Positions 9,861-20,135 of a stretch of 64,000 nt of DNA are shown in pieces. Every line of letters starts with the position of its first letter. Positions within the stretch are counted from its first letter, which is position 1. The notes under the pieces were generated by a model. It saw only the letters and a program-made list of their open reading frames with translations, was not told the origin of the DNA and ran no database searches. The stretch is from Agapetus fuscipes (Eukaryota > Arthropoda > Insecta > Trichoptera > Glossosomatidae). The stretch covers positions 16,554,001 to 16,618,000 of the forward strand of contig OX637344.1 in the NCBI GenBank assembly GCA_951799405.1, read 5' to 3'. A program made the translations under genes and the position numbers.

Positions 9861-10062
9861 TATGAAGAGGAATGCAATTCACCAACCTGTTTTGTCTGGC
9901 TGAAAACATGAAATAACACCATAAATACATAATTCATTATTTTAAGAATATTCAATAAGTAATAACCCAATGACATCTGTTGAATAAGGTTGACAATGTT
10001 GTAGTTGAGGACATAACGGGGCTTGCACCTGCGCTTGTTTCAACAAAGCATATTCGAGTGAC
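9861..10062 (-). mobile_element. Decayed SINE-C (-)
   Basis: 'tgaagaggaatgcaattcaccaacctg' followed by 'cccaatgacatctgttga' and 'ggttgacaatgttgtagttg' follows the order seen in SINE-C at 15064-15310. The B-box region is degraded. Confidence 0.6.
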
Positions 10063-10621
10063 AACACCTTATCCGCCTGACCATCGGCGTACGTAGCTAT
10101 CGATCGAAAGTTGCAATATATGTGCAGCTTAGTTGCGTTTCCAGTCGATAGCTTGTTTTTAAAAATGTTTGCTCCTCGCCATGTTAGACCCCTTTGTAAA
10201 AAGTTGCACTTTATGCGCAGATTAGATTAAAAAAGTAAGCTTTTTGACCTTTTGAATACTTTTAAACTAATAAAAAATGGGAAAATATTTTATTCTACCC
10301 ACTTTTACTTGACTTTTTAATATATTTTTTTTTATAACAAAAACATGTTTTTTTCTTGTTTCAGATCAAAACACCACCAAGAGTTTTCAAAATAATGCAT
10401 ATTATTTAACAATGACTTTTGATTCTTAAAATTATATTTATAAATAAAAAAATACTCTTATAATTAAGTGACTATTAAAAATTATTGTGAAGTAATTTTA
10501 TTAAGAGATATTATAAATGACATTTCATTAAAAAAAAAAAAACTGTTACCAATACGATGTGTTTATAAAAAAACAAAAATAAACGTGAAAATACGTGTAT
10601 CAATAAAAGTATGTAAAAAAA

Positions 10622-10821
10622 NNNNNNNNNNNNNNNNNNNNNNNNNNNNNNNNNNNNNNNNNNNNNNNNNNNNNNNNNNNNNNNNNNNNNNNNNNNNNNN
10701 NNNNNNNNNNNNNNNNNNNNNNNNNNNNNNNNNNNNNNNNNNNNNNNNNNNNNNNNNNNNNNNNNNNNNNNNNNNNNNNNNNNNNNNNNNNNNNNNNNNN
10801 NNNNNNNNNNNNNNNNNNNNN
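10622..10821. other. Assembly gap of 200 N
   Basis: A run of exactly 200 N between low-complexity A-rich flanks, probably a scaffold join of unknown real size. Any ORF spanning it is an artefact. Confidence 0.95.
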
Positions 10822-11028
10822 ATTAATTTAAATTAAAATTATGACTCATCTTTTGGGATTTAATATTTTTAAATTAAATAACAATATGAACTGTAAAAAT
10901 GCTCAGTTTTGACGTCACAGGACCAGTGTGTTAGAACATTTTTTTTTTTTTTTTAATTTCTTTTTGAATCTTCAAAAGTGGATCGCCAGAGGAAGTCGGG
11001 GATTCGAACCCAAGCGTTCGTTTCTGCC

Positions 11029-11173
11029 ATGATGTCGTGCAGTCTGGAGGAAGAGGCCGCGGCGCCCAGGTCCCCTGCGAGGTCCCCCGTGGGCAGGGCC
11101 GTTAGGGATGGAGCCCTGGGCCGCGGCAGGAGGGCCTGCTCTGAACAGGGGCCGCATCCAGGCGTCAATTACG
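11029..11173 (+). CDS. Candidate 5' coding exon of an unidentified gene (GC-rich island)
   Basis: A GC-rich island stands out from AT-rich surroundings. An ATG at 11029 (or 11032) opens a frame of 48 codons plus one base. The edge at 11173 is followed by GTGAGT, a very good splice donor. The product starts MMSCSLEEEAAAPRSPARSP and is rich in R, G, A and P. If joined to the island at 30189 the frame stays open. No known domain is seen. Alternatives: the minus strand is also open here, and its GGTTCGAATCCCC plus A-run (10938-11010) resembles a retroposed tRNA-like element. Function unknown. Confidence 0.3.
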
Positions 11174-11217
11174 GTGAGTCGAAGAGATTAGTGATGTATT
11201 TATTTGAATAGATTTTG

Positions 11218-11694
11218 TCAAGAGGATTTTTTTAAAGGAATCCTGTGCGGGAGGCTCCCCAATTCTTGAAAGTCTTGAAGGCCTGTGCCACCCTGGAAGC
11301 GTGCCGCAGAGGTGTTGCTTGTGTTGTGGCTTCTGTCGTGAGGCGCTGCAAGAAAGTGGCGATTGAAGCTGGTTTTGAATAAAACCGGATTAAATTGGAA
11401 AGAGAACACAAATACTGGTAGATCATTCCATAAACGGGCAGTTTGGCAAAGTACTGAGTCATGAAAACGCCAAGTTCTCATAGTTTTGAGATCGACTGCA
11501 AAGGGATGAATGAGAGTCGTACTACGAGTTTCCCTTTCTGAAAAGCGAGGGGGAGGGATTAATGAATGGAGCTCATTAGAACAAGCTCCGTGGTAATATC
11601 GGTAAAAAAGACTGAGCATTTCAACTTTTTTTCTGTGCTGGAGCGGCTGCAGATCGGATGGAGGGCATCCTTTGCACAGTGCCATATTGTTCAC
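11218..11694 (-). pseudogene. LINE-J reverse transcriptase C-terminus and 3' end
   Basis: The minus-strand frame contains FYRYYHGACSNELHSLIPPP, then HPFAVDLKTMRTWRFHDSVL and CQTARLWNDLP. This follows the 'F.R.YHG.CS.EL...IP...R..R....HP' and 'F...F..R...LWN.LP' tail common in arthropod Jockey-type elements. It ends at the LINE-J terminus (gagcctcccgcacaggattc, A-run). The upstream catalytic RT domain is absent. A related fragment lies at 14217-14485. Confidence 0.75.
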
Positions 11695-11699
11695 TCAAC

Positions 11700-12690
11700 T
11701 TCTTGGACATACCAGACTACCACATTTGTTTGCAATTGTTTTGCTGTTTTGCCAGGACGGCTTTCGCTCGAATGTTGAATGTTCGAGAAAATTTTAGAAC
11801 TCTTCTCGATGTAACTAAGGTTCTTAGCAACTAGCTAATTTTTGTCGTAGCAATTCCTCAGTAAGAAGTCACATTTTTTGACGTTTTGATTGTGTAGTCC
11901 TCACATAAAATTATCCAAATAAAATTTGAATTTTTACTTGGCGCAGTGCAGACCTCGTTCATATTTTGAAGCACTGCACCATTTCCAGTAAACGGGAATC
12001 GAACTCAGCACCGCGGCATGACGCACGACTTGCTGAAATTATCATAACATTAAAAACAGCACAACCCGTTTAAAATTTATGTAAATAAATTGGACACGTA
12101 ATGCTTTTTAATCCAAGTTGCGAAGATCAGACGTTTTCACCAAATACGCGACTAAGCTTCGTATATGGTGCAACTTATTTACACGTTGTTCTTAAAAAAG
12201 TCGCATATTTTAACCCGCGAGACATATATTTTTACAGTTAAGGTGTAATAGCCGTTTTAATTAAGAAGACCATCATTTTAAATTTTCAAAACATGAGAAC
12301 CCTAAAAACACTACATTATTATTATTTATGGAAATGTGATGTTTGCTTGCCGAGTAAGATCATTCTTATTTCAAGTTTTGTGCGTAGGTACTCCATGTAG
12401 TTATTTTTAGACAGTTAATATCCCTTTATTTTCCCCTGTATCGATTGTTTTAAAATTGCTAGTTTCATGTGTGCGACCAGCCAATCTAAATTTTTAATGG
12501 AAATTCGTAATTATCACTCCAAACTTCTGTAAAGCACCTTCATTTCCTTCTCATTAATTCTATTGGTTCTAATATTCGCGGTTGTAAATAAAGACATTAA
12601 AGACTTTCTTGAAAACTTAGTCTGTGGTTCTTGTTTTCTAAATTTGAATCGTTGACCCTATGATTGTCGCTGGGAAATTTATGGTTCTCC
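11700..12690. other. AT-rich intergenic sequence, little recognised
   Basis: A SINE-G-like end (aactaagcttcgtatatggt) lies at about 12150-12180. Otherwise no element or coding region is visible over about 1 kb. Confidence 0.45.
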
Positions 12691-13375
12691 AAAAACTTAT
12701 GAAATGAAAGTACTACTACTGGATGAAATGAAAGGACTAATACTGGATGAAATGAAAGTACTAATACTGAATGAAATGAAAGTACTAATACTGGATGAAA
12801 TGAAAGTACTAATACTGGATGAAATGAAAGTACTAGTACTGAATGAAATGAAAGTACTAATACTGGATGAAATGAAAGTACTAATACTGGATGAAATGAT
12901 AGTACTAATACTGGATGAAATGAAAGTACTAATACTGGATGAAATGAAAGTACTAATACTGGATGAAATGAAAGTACTAATACTGGATGAAATGAAAGTA
13001 CTAATACTGGATGAAATGAAAGTACTAATACTGGATGAAATGAAAGTACTAGTACTGAATGAAATGAAAGTACTAATACTGGATGAAATGAAAGTACTAA
13101 TACTGGATGAAATGATAGTACTAATACTGGATGAAATGAAAGTACTAATACTGGATGAAATGAAAGTACTAATACTGGATGAAATGAAAGTACTAATACT
13201 GGATGAAATGAAAGTACTAATACTGGATGAAATGAAAGTACTAATACTGGATGAAATGAAAGAAGTATGTAGGGACAGAAAGTTATTAATCAATAATTAA
13301 CAGGTATTAATATCATCAATTTATAATTCATTATTGATTAGAAGGTGGTTGATCGGTAATGTTGGCGGCTAGGGC
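12690..13375 (+). repeat. 24-bp minisatellite grown inside a LINE-A 3' fragment
   Basis: About 23-24 units of gatgaaatgaaagtactaat plus actg run to about 13258. The last unit passes directly into LINE coding sequence (ctggatgaaatgaaagaagt atgtagggacagaaag = LDEMKEVCRDRK) and then LINE-A 3' UTR (gttgatcggtaatgttggcg gctaggg) near 13350-13372. Variant units (gaatg at 12841 and 13057; gatag at 12898 and 13114) recur 216 bp apart, so a nine-unit block was duplicated. The repeat is open in frame on both strands (LDEMKVLI), which is a by-product of its length being a multiple of three. Confidence 0.9.
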
Positions 13376-13489
13376 TAGGGTTTCTCAAATGTTTTGAAAT
13401 TATAATTTTGTATTAAGTTTTTAATGTTTATCCATATTTTTATTTGTTTATTTCTAAAATGTAATTTGATGTGAATGTTGCTTTATGTC

Positions 13490-14065
13490 CGCTAGGGGTG
13501 GCCAGAGCCTCTGCAGAGTTGCCTTCATTTTTTCCTATCCTGACATACCTCTTTCAATTTCTTCATATCCATCACCTTTTTCATGCATTTTCTTCTTTTA
13601 CGCTCACTTTCTATATCCTATTCTTTCACAATCTCCTCAATCTGATCACTCCATACTTTTCTCGGTCGTCCCTTTCCTCTTTTTCCTTTCACACTTTCTT
13701 TGTATACATACTTTGTCAGTCTATCATCATTCATTCTTTCCATATGCCCAAACCATCTTATCACATTCTTTTGTACTTTAACTTTTACATCCTCTTTCAA
13801 ATTACATTCTTTTTTTACCCATTCATTCCTAACTCCATCCCTCAGAGTTTTTCCTGTCATGCTTTTCAAATGCTTCACTTCCACCGTACATACTTTACTC
13901 ATTTCGCTATCATTCACTGTCTATGCTTCACTTCCATGCATCAAAGTCGGTAACAATATGCCATTGTGTACCGCCATTCTCAGACCCATCGTCAATCGCT
14001 TGTTCTTTGCTATTCTTCCTATTGCACCGACCACTTGCTTTCCCTTACACACCCTTTTCTCAAGT
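13490..14065 (-). pseudogene. LINE reverse-transcriptase fragment (thumb region to C-terminus)
   Basis: The minus strand encodes, from about 14060 down, KGKQVVGAIGRIAKNKRL, then VHNGILLPTLMHGSEA (the [L/M][Y/H]GSE.WT motif after the RT core). A 99-residue open part (13618-13917) follows with NDSEMSKVCTVEVKHLKSMT, IRWFGHMERMNDDRLTKYVY and KGRPRKVWSDQIEEI. In-frame stops, such as one replacing the W of GSE.WT, show decay. This is one of the longest LINE RT stretches in the window. Confidence 0.8.
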
Positions 14066-14074
14066 TTTCTAGTT

Positions 14075-14216
14075 TATCCAGATGTTTTGGACACGTTGAG
14101 ACAATGAATGATGACTGACTGATGACGAGTATACGTTGCAAGAATTGATGAATGTCGTGGGAGAGAAAGATTGAATTCCCAAACCAAGAAATGAATGGGT
14201 TATCTAGGGTCAAAAT
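14075..14216 (+). pseudogene. Decayed LINE-A fragment, head to head with the previous LINE
   Basis: The plus strand reads 'gatgttttggacacgttgagacaatgaatgatgac' (RCFGHVETMNDD) and 'gaatgggttatctagggtcaaaataacg', a damaged version of the LINE-A tail. Stops and frameshifts are abundant. Confidence 0.6.
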
Positions 14217-14485
14217 AACGATCTCAAAACTATGAGAACTTGGCGTTTTCATGACTCATTCCTTTGCCAAACTGCCTGTTTATAAAATGATCTACCAGTA
14301 TCAGTGTTCCCTTCCCGATTTAATCCGGTTTCATTCAAAACCAACATCAATCGCCAATTCCTTGCAGTGCCTCACGACAGAAGCAACACCTCTGCGGCAC
14401 TCTTCCAGGGTGACACAGATCTCCAAGACTTTCAAGAATTGGGGAGCCTCCCGTACAGGATTCCTTAAAAAAAAATAGAGGCACT
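14217..14485 (+). pseudogene. LINE-J 3' fragment
   Basis: Forward copy of the 11218-11500 region: 'aaactatgagaacttggcgttttcatgac', 'cactcttccagggtgacaca' and the terminus 'gagcctcccgtacaggattcct' with an A-run. The frame is broken. Confidence 0.75.
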
Positions 14486-14706
14486 CGACCCACTTCCACC
14501 CATTAAGTTCATGCAACTCATGCGGAGTCCCTTCACTCGGTGATCTTCACTTGCAATGTTTTTTTGGTGGCAGAAGGCCTTCCCGTTAAAGTTAATCAGC
14601 TAAAGTTACTCTACTCAAGAAAGGAAAAGAAAATCCTCAAATCAGGGGCTAACGCATGACTCTTAGAAATCCCACCCTCCCAAGAATGTCGAAGTAACTG
14701 AAGCTA

Positions 14707-14940
14707 ATGTGCCTGACGGGAGCCCTTCATCGACGAGTATCGAACGAGTTGCCATCCGCGCATTGTATGGACAGGATTATGATATTGGTTGAGAAAAATA
14801 GCAAGGTTCAGGAGCCTTGGCTTAATAAAGGATGGATTAATTATTTCACCGAGTTCGCGGAAGGCCCATATGAAGTCATGCACCGCGGAGAATTGGGATT
14901 AGTCATTGGAAATGTGGCTCTGGGAATTACTGCCAAATGA
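14707..14940 (+). CDS. Short ORF of unknown nature
   Basis: 77 residues from ATG to TGA, with mixed composition (for example EPWLNKGWINYFTEFAEGPY) rather than low complexity. No family is recognised, and splice sites and conserved neighbours are not evident. It may be a relic of a transposon ORF or chance. Confidence 0.15.
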   Translation: MCLTGALHRRVSNELPSAHCMDRIMILVEKNSKVQEPWLNKGWINYFTEFAEGPYEVMHRGELGLVIGNVALGITAK

Positions 14941-15063
14941 AAATGTAGACCAAGTGCCGGTTCGCGTGTTTGCCTTTGACTAAATTTACGTGGTGTGCGC
15001 GCAAAGTTTCAAAACATATCCGATGATTTCGAAACTATCAAAACATTTTTACTTTAAAAAAAA

Positions 15064-15310
15064 TAGATTTGTGAAGAGGAATGCAATTCACCAACCTATT
15101 CTGCATGGCCAGAAACAGGTATTAATATCATCAATTAATAATAAATTATTGTTTATTTTAATGAATTGTTATTTAATAATTACCCAATAGCATCTGTTGA
15201 ACCAGGGTCAAAGTTGTGGTCAAATGACCCAGGCGAGGATCGAACCAACGCTGTTCAATTCCAAACACGCTAGAAAGATCAGTTCACTTGGCCCCCTCGG
15301 CCATAATATG
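15064..15310 (-). mobile_element. SINE-C (-), well-preserved copy
   Basis: The minus strand begins atggccgagggggccaagtg (A-box side), has ttggttcgatcctcgcc (B box) and then aactttgaccctggttcaac. It ends gaataggttggtgaattgca ttcctcttcacaaat. Copies at 41350-41595 (-) and 40441-40663 (+) share the order. It is a tRNA-derived SINE distinct from SINE-B and SINE-G. Confidence 0.8.
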
Positions 15311-15338
15311 AACAACATTTTTTGTACATCATCATAGT

Positions 15339-15558
15339 TCCTTGACTTATAGGTTGGTATGAGGCTGACCACTCATACTGTAAAAAATGGTTCACTTTGC
15401 CTGTTTCAGGGATGCCGGCGAAAGTTGCTGATTTAATGTTAATTGTAGGTTTAGATTAAATTTGTGAGTAAGCATTTAGCATGTGCAAGCGCGAACTACA
15501 GGTGTTTGTTTGTGGGCATGCATTTGATATGAGCTTCTTTGCAACTTAGATTATAGAC
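15339..15558 (+). repeat. REP-A copy (+)
   Basis: Starts at the discrete head (ttccttgacttataggttgg) and ends 'tttgcaacttagattatag'. About 25 bp are missing around the 'aatgtcacccctg' block. Confidence 0.8.
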
Positions 15559-15647
15559 AGATCCATGAGCTCTACAGCCCTGAGTGGGCCGTGGCTGAAT
15601 CAATGACTCTTTTGCTCTCTTGCTTACTTACCTTATGCCAGACACTT

Positions 15648-15705
15648 CTGGTACTCATTTCTAGTGAAGGCTAAGTAAGCCTTGCCAGTATTTTATTTTG
15701 ACTTT
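15648..15705 (-). mobile_element. SINE-G middle fragment (-)
   Basis: 'tggtactcatttctagtgaaggctaagtaagccttgcc' matches 37550-37582 and 46860-46895 of the better SINE-G copies. Confidence 0.55.
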
Positions 15706-15937
15706 AAAGCTTCCTCTTTACAAATCGTCTCTTCACAAAAAAAGAATTTCTCCTAACAAATCTATTTTATTTAAGGAAAAGGCTGTTGGGAGATCTCGAA
15801 AAAGCTTCACGAACATTTGAAGTTGGTGACTCCCTTTTCTGTTCGTTTTTTGACCTGGTGAATAAAAAACTCACTTGTAACAAGATCGAGTCAAGACTTT
15901 CAGTTAGCTGTAGGATTTTTTTCATCTATATAATCTG

Positions 15938-16167
15938 TGATCTAAGCTGCAAAGATATTATGTTAGCATTTAAGGCTCATATTAAATGCATGCCCACAGA
16001 CATTCGCGCCTACACATTCTGCATGTGTGCAAACAAATAAACAAAACCTCACATGAACATAAGCCTTGCAACTCCTGCCACCTTTCCCTGAAACCGGGGT
16101 GGCATCGGCAAAAGTGAACCAATTTTACAGCACGGGGTCAGCCTCATACCAACCTATCAGTCAAGGA
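15938..16167 (-). repeat. REP-A copy (-)
   Basis: From 'taagctgcaaagatatt' to 'cataccaacctatcagtcaagg', including 'gccacctttccctgaaaccgggg'. It is one of the subgroup with 'cttgcaactcctgcc', also seen at 38396-38645. Confidence 0.8.
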
Positions 16168-16429
16168 GCATGATTTTTTAGTTTTCCAGATCTGTCTTCA
16201 AACCTTGTGAACAAACCATATATTTGCCGATTGAGGATCATTAAACGTGTAGAGAGGCCGCATAGCCCCCATATCGCATACGAGAACCAAAAAACATGGA
16301 AATTAGCTTTTTCAAAAACAAGAAGCCGTGAATTATGATGTTATTCAATAATCTAGTTTATCTTCGTCAGAAACAGGTGTAAAATGAACAATTACTAATT
16401 TCGGAGAATTATTCTTAAGGATCTGTTGC

Positions 16430-16765
16430 CTTGGTCTATCCAAGTCTTGGAGCTTTCGAACGTTTTCTGCACATATTTGCGATGTCTGTTCCTCTTATCT
16501 TCTCCATTTTTGTCTATCGGCTGCTGTGTTCAGCCATCATCTGCTTGCAGTTTCCTCGATGTCGTCCAGCCACCTCAGTTGAGGTGTCTCCGATCCCCGC
16601 TTTGACATCCTGGGCCGCCACTGAACGAACTTTTCGGCCCTCTGTCATGGTCCTGCCTTGTGACGGGACCAGACCAGCGTCACTTTAAGCAGGCCCTCGC
16701 TGTATGACATTAGTGACACCAGTGCGTCCACGGATCTCCTGGTTTAGAACCTCGTCATGGATAAA
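16430..16765 (-). pseudogene. Decayed non-LTR reverse-transcriptase C-terminus (third LINE family)
   Basis: On the minus strand VLNQEIRGRTGVTNVIQR is followed, after a frameshift, by WRPRMSKRGSETPQLRWLDD IEETA. This matches the pattern '..EIR.RT...D.I....KW.WAGH..R......K...WRPR..KR..G.P..RW.DD' seen at the end of many insect LINE RTs, though the KW.WAGH block is lost. The region is more GC-rich than its surroundings, as expected from coding origin. Confidence 0.55.
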
Positions 16766-16778
16766 ACACCATAACTTA

Positions 16779-17190
16779 ATTCCTTGCTTTATAGGTTGCT
16801 ATGAGGCTGACTAATTTATACTGTAAAAATTTGGATCACTTTTGCCAGTGCGATCTCTATTTCCTATTAAAAAATCACATGTTCATTGGAGATTTGGGTT
16901 TTCATTTCGAATATAGGTACATGCAATATTTCTTATTATTATTATTCCTTGACCTATAGGTTGGATGAGGCTGACCACTCATACTTTTAAAAATGGTTTA
17001 CTTTGCCAATGTCACTCCTGTGTCAGGAAAGGTCGGCCAAAGTTGTAGGGTTTATGTCCATTTGAGGTTTGGATTTTATTTGTATGTACACATTCAGCAT
17101 TTGTAAGCACAAACTACACGTGTTTGTTTATGGGCATGCATTTGATATGAGCTTTAAATGTTAATATATCTTGACAACTTAGATTATAGA
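16779..17190 (+). repeat. Two REP-A copies (+) in tandem orientation
   Basis: 16779-16925 is a diverged head and middle ('attccttgctttataggttgctatgaggctgac'). 16946-17190 is a full copy starting 'attccttgacctataggttgg' and ending 'acaacttagattatagatag'. Confidence 0.75.
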
Positions 17191-17479
17191 TAGATTATTA
17201 TGGGCCCCCTAAAAATTAATCCATCTCTTTGATATTGTGGGGCTCATTACCTACCTAGTCCTTTTCAGCCCGACGACAAAAGCTGCGAACAATCCAGCAT
17301 TCGGCACAACAATGAAAGGCAGTTTTTACGCAGCACCGTGTCGTATACCACCTCCAATATACAACCTTTATACTGCGACGTGAATGACGCACCGCCAAGG
17401 AATTCAAACGGAGACTATTGAAGAAAATGTCAATACATGTTTGATCCATATTATGCTAAAGAAATGGCCTATAATCTAG

Positions 17480-17760
17480 ACATAAACTCGTCACTTTAGT
17501 GCTTGTTTATCTTATGTCCATCTAAGGTAATTTTCCGTATGCAATGTTTGTATGTGTACTGGACTAATGTGTCTTATGAATGCTGGAGATTGATTTGAAA
17601 ATATATGTAAAGCAACTCTGTCATTTTTTGGAATGAAAAAAACGGATGTCACTGACCGTGTGTAAAGAGAAGAATGATTTTCTCTACATTTTGTCGAAGT
17701 CATATCCGACGTCTTCAGGAGACGTGTGTCTTCTACAAGGAAGAAACACGAACTGTTGAA
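17480..17760. repeat. MITE-D-related fragment and decayed PLE-like end
   Basis: 'tgtttgtatgtgtactggactaatgtgtcttatgaa' matches MITE-D (2075-2110). 'tttggaatgaaaaaaacggatgtcactgaccgtg' is the complement of 30095-30140. The end 'gacgtcttcaggagacgtgtg' keeps a CCTGAAGA word on the minus strand, but the downstream GAAA box is lost. Confidence 0.45.
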
Positions 17761-17782
17761 TTATTGTTGTTTTACTCTAGGT

Positions 17783-17810
17783 CGAAGGTTGTAGGTACCT
17801 ACAACCTTCG
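17783..17810. repeat. Perfect 28-bp palindrome
   Basis: cgaaggttgtaggt is followed directly by its own complement with no spacer. No element boundary is evident around it. It would extrude as a 14-bp-stem hairpin. Confidence 0.85.
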
Positions 17811-17811
17811 A

Positions 17812-18400
17812 TTGTATCTAAAACAATGTTGTCTAATATTTTGTTTTACGTTTTTCGTATTTATTTTTTTGCATCGTGTATTAAAGATTAGCTTTTTCCT
17901 TTTTAATCTAGGAAATAATAAATCAAATTCTGGAACAGATTTTTGATAACGTGAATAATTTTCACATGCATGTGCTAGCGCAAATAGTGTTTTCTTATGT
18001 GCCTATATTGAGTGTGAATCTTAAAGTTAAAAAAATCACAAATGAGATATAGGATGCTTTTTGTATATTTGCATTACATTTAAAGTTTATATCTGACTTT
18101 GAATAATTTATTAGCCAAGAGATTTAATGAACATTTAATTTGAAAGTTTAAATTGATGTTTCATATTTCCTAGAATACGTTTTCCATTTTATTTTCCTCC
18201 CCTATGCATAAATTTCCATGAAAAAGCTTTTTCCAGAAAATATATTTATAAATACATTCAAATCGCTGATCAACTCAAGCAGAGAGACAATTTGAAATAG
18301 TCGATTTTAATGTGTAAAAAATACATATTTTCAGTGATGTCATTGTCTACGAGTATGTAACCCATAATCTAGGTTGCAACTGATATGTTACACTATATGT
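17812..18400. other. AT-rich intergenic sequence
   Basis: Nothing is recognised except a SINE-G 3' end ('tgttacactatatgtgtagcttagttgcgtt') at 18387-18417. Confidence 0.45.
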
Positions 18401-18417
18401 GTAGCTTAGTTGCGTTA

Positions 18418-18592
18418 ACTGATATGTTGGCCTTTAAAGCTTATATTTAATGCGCGTTCAAAAGCAGACACGTGTAAGCTCACGCTCACACATGCTACAT
18501 GTATACTTACAAAGAAACTGAACCTAAAATGAACATAAACTTTACAACTCCTGCTATCTGAAACTGGGGTGGCATTTTCAATAGTGAATCGC
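18418..18592 (-). repeat. Diverged REP-A copy (-)
   Basis: 'aagcagacacgtgtaagctcacgctcacacatgctacatg' and 'gaaactggggtggcatttt' keep REP-A order. The head is missing. Confidence 0.6.
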
Positions 18593-18659
18593 GTGTGTGT
18601 GCCAGCTTACACGCACCTGCTTGTGGGCGTGCATTAATAAATATAAGCCTTTGGTTTAA

Positions 18660-18965
18660 AAATGGTTCAGATGTAGGAATAAGAAAGGATGGTAGGGAAG
18701 AGAGGAATCCTGGGCAAAACTGGAGTGGACTACAACTATCAGAAATCAAACTCGATATTTTTCAACACGCCATTTTTTTGACTCACTGCCGCAAACACAG
18801 ATTGACGGTCGTAGGGCAGGAACCCGAGAGAATTTTACAACTAAAAAAATTAAATAATACGTCAGACAAGTCTTCTTCCTCTTTTATCTTTTGTGTTGTT
18901 AGACAAAATTATATTAGACGTCATAATCGTCTTCTTGTTCTTTTAATATTAATTATCATATAAAA
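18660..18965 (+). repeat. Interspersed repeat shared with 50840-51160 and 57665-57930
   Basis: 'aagaaaggatggtagggaagagaggaatcctgg', 'caaaactggagtgga' and 'gtcttcttcctcttttatctttt' recur in order at the other two loci. No terminal repeats are seen. An ORF (18595-18963) crosses it, but the other copies do not keep the frame. Confidence 0.6.
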
Positions 18966-19400
18966 TTCAGACCAGCCTTAAATGTCAATATATCTGTTAA
19001 ATGTTACGAATATGCAATTGTGTGTTTTGTTTGTCTGTGTGAGTTAATAATAAAGTCTGTGAAGTCTCTCTAGAAATAAACAGATGTTAGGTACTTATAA
19101 AATTAGTATTTGATATTGTTTTGTATTGTTTGTGATTGCTCGAGTGTTTGGTCAAATGTTCTAGTAAAGCCTCGTATGTACCAATTCTCAATGATTTGAG
19201 AATGACCTTATTGTTGATATAAATTAAAGACCAAAGCTCTCTGCGGGGAGAAGTCAATCCACCGTTGTATTGTGAAGGTGTAAAGTGACTCTGTATCAGA
19301 ACTGAATCTGAAATAGGTAAATTGACTCCGCGTAAAAACATAACTTTGATTATAGTTTATAGACGTGAGGGTTAAGTATCGACGCAACGTTTTTTACTGA

Positions 19401-19898
19401 GTCTAATCTAATCTAAGTTGCAAAATATATGTAACATTAAAGATTCACATTATATGCACTTTCACAAACACACAAGTTCACGCTTAAACATGCCGCATGT
19501 GGTCCTACAATATAAAAACCCGAATCTCACATGGACATACAACCTGCAACTCTTGCCGACCTTCCCTGAAAACAGGGGTGATATTGGTAAAGTGAACCTT
19601 TTTCTACAGCATGGGTGGTCAGCCGCATACAAACCTTTAAGTCAAGGAACATACACAACAAATTACATTTTAAAAATCAACAAATAATAATATGTATGGA
19701 CATCAAAAACTAACAACATCACAGATCAACCACCATTTCTTTCTGTCCTTACACATTTCTTTCATTTCCTCCAATTTCATAACCTTCTTCATACGGGCTC
19801 TCCTTTTATTATTACTCTGGATATTCCATTCATTCGAAATTTCGGAAATTCGGTCCATCCATACCTTTCTCGGTCTTCCTCTACCACGACGCAACTAA
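19401..19898 (-). mobile_element. LINE-A 3' end: RT C-terminus, 3' UTR, REP-A and tail in one unit (-)
   Basis: Reading the minus strand: GRGRPRKVWMDRISEISNEW ... RRARMKKVMKLEEMKEMCK (19898-19703), then 3' UTR (gttgatctgtgatgttg, gatgtccatacatattatta, aaaatgtaatttgttgtgta), then REP-A from its head at 19650 to (TTAGA)n at 19401. The same order is found at 51720-52165, 56505-56885 and 58550-59035. The ORF remnant has lost everything N-terminal. Confidence 0.75.
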
Positions 19899-20135
19899 AA
19901 AAAAAAACAGCAATTTCGGAAACTCAGTGTATTGCATTTTACAAATAAACTTAATAATTCGGAACACAAAAAGGCGAGCGCATTTTCATGGAAGCTTTTA
20001 CCAACAAACGAACATATGAAAGCTTTTAAAGGAATGCCAAATGCTAGGGAGATATTGAAAAATCATACAAGTTGTTGACAGTCGAATGGGAACTGTTTGT
20101 AAATTGAAAATATCGTTTGAATTTTATGCAGTTTC

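Noticed and set aside
10468..10836. 122-residue ORF across 10.5-10.8 kb
   Set aside because: It spans the 200-N gap; the real part is short and A-rich.
12700..13260. CRISPR array
   Set aside because: The repeats are contiguous 24-mers without unique spacers, in a eukaryotic, transposon-rich context.
12697..13300. 198-residue repeat proteins on both strands
   Set aside because: They are translations of a 24-bp minisatellite whose unit length is a multiple of three and lacks stops in these frames; mirror ORFs exist on both strands.
17690..17720. Hammerhead motif at 17.7 kb
   Set aside because: CUGAAGA is present on the minus strand, but the GAAA box reads CAAAA and stem II is imperfect; treated as decayed.
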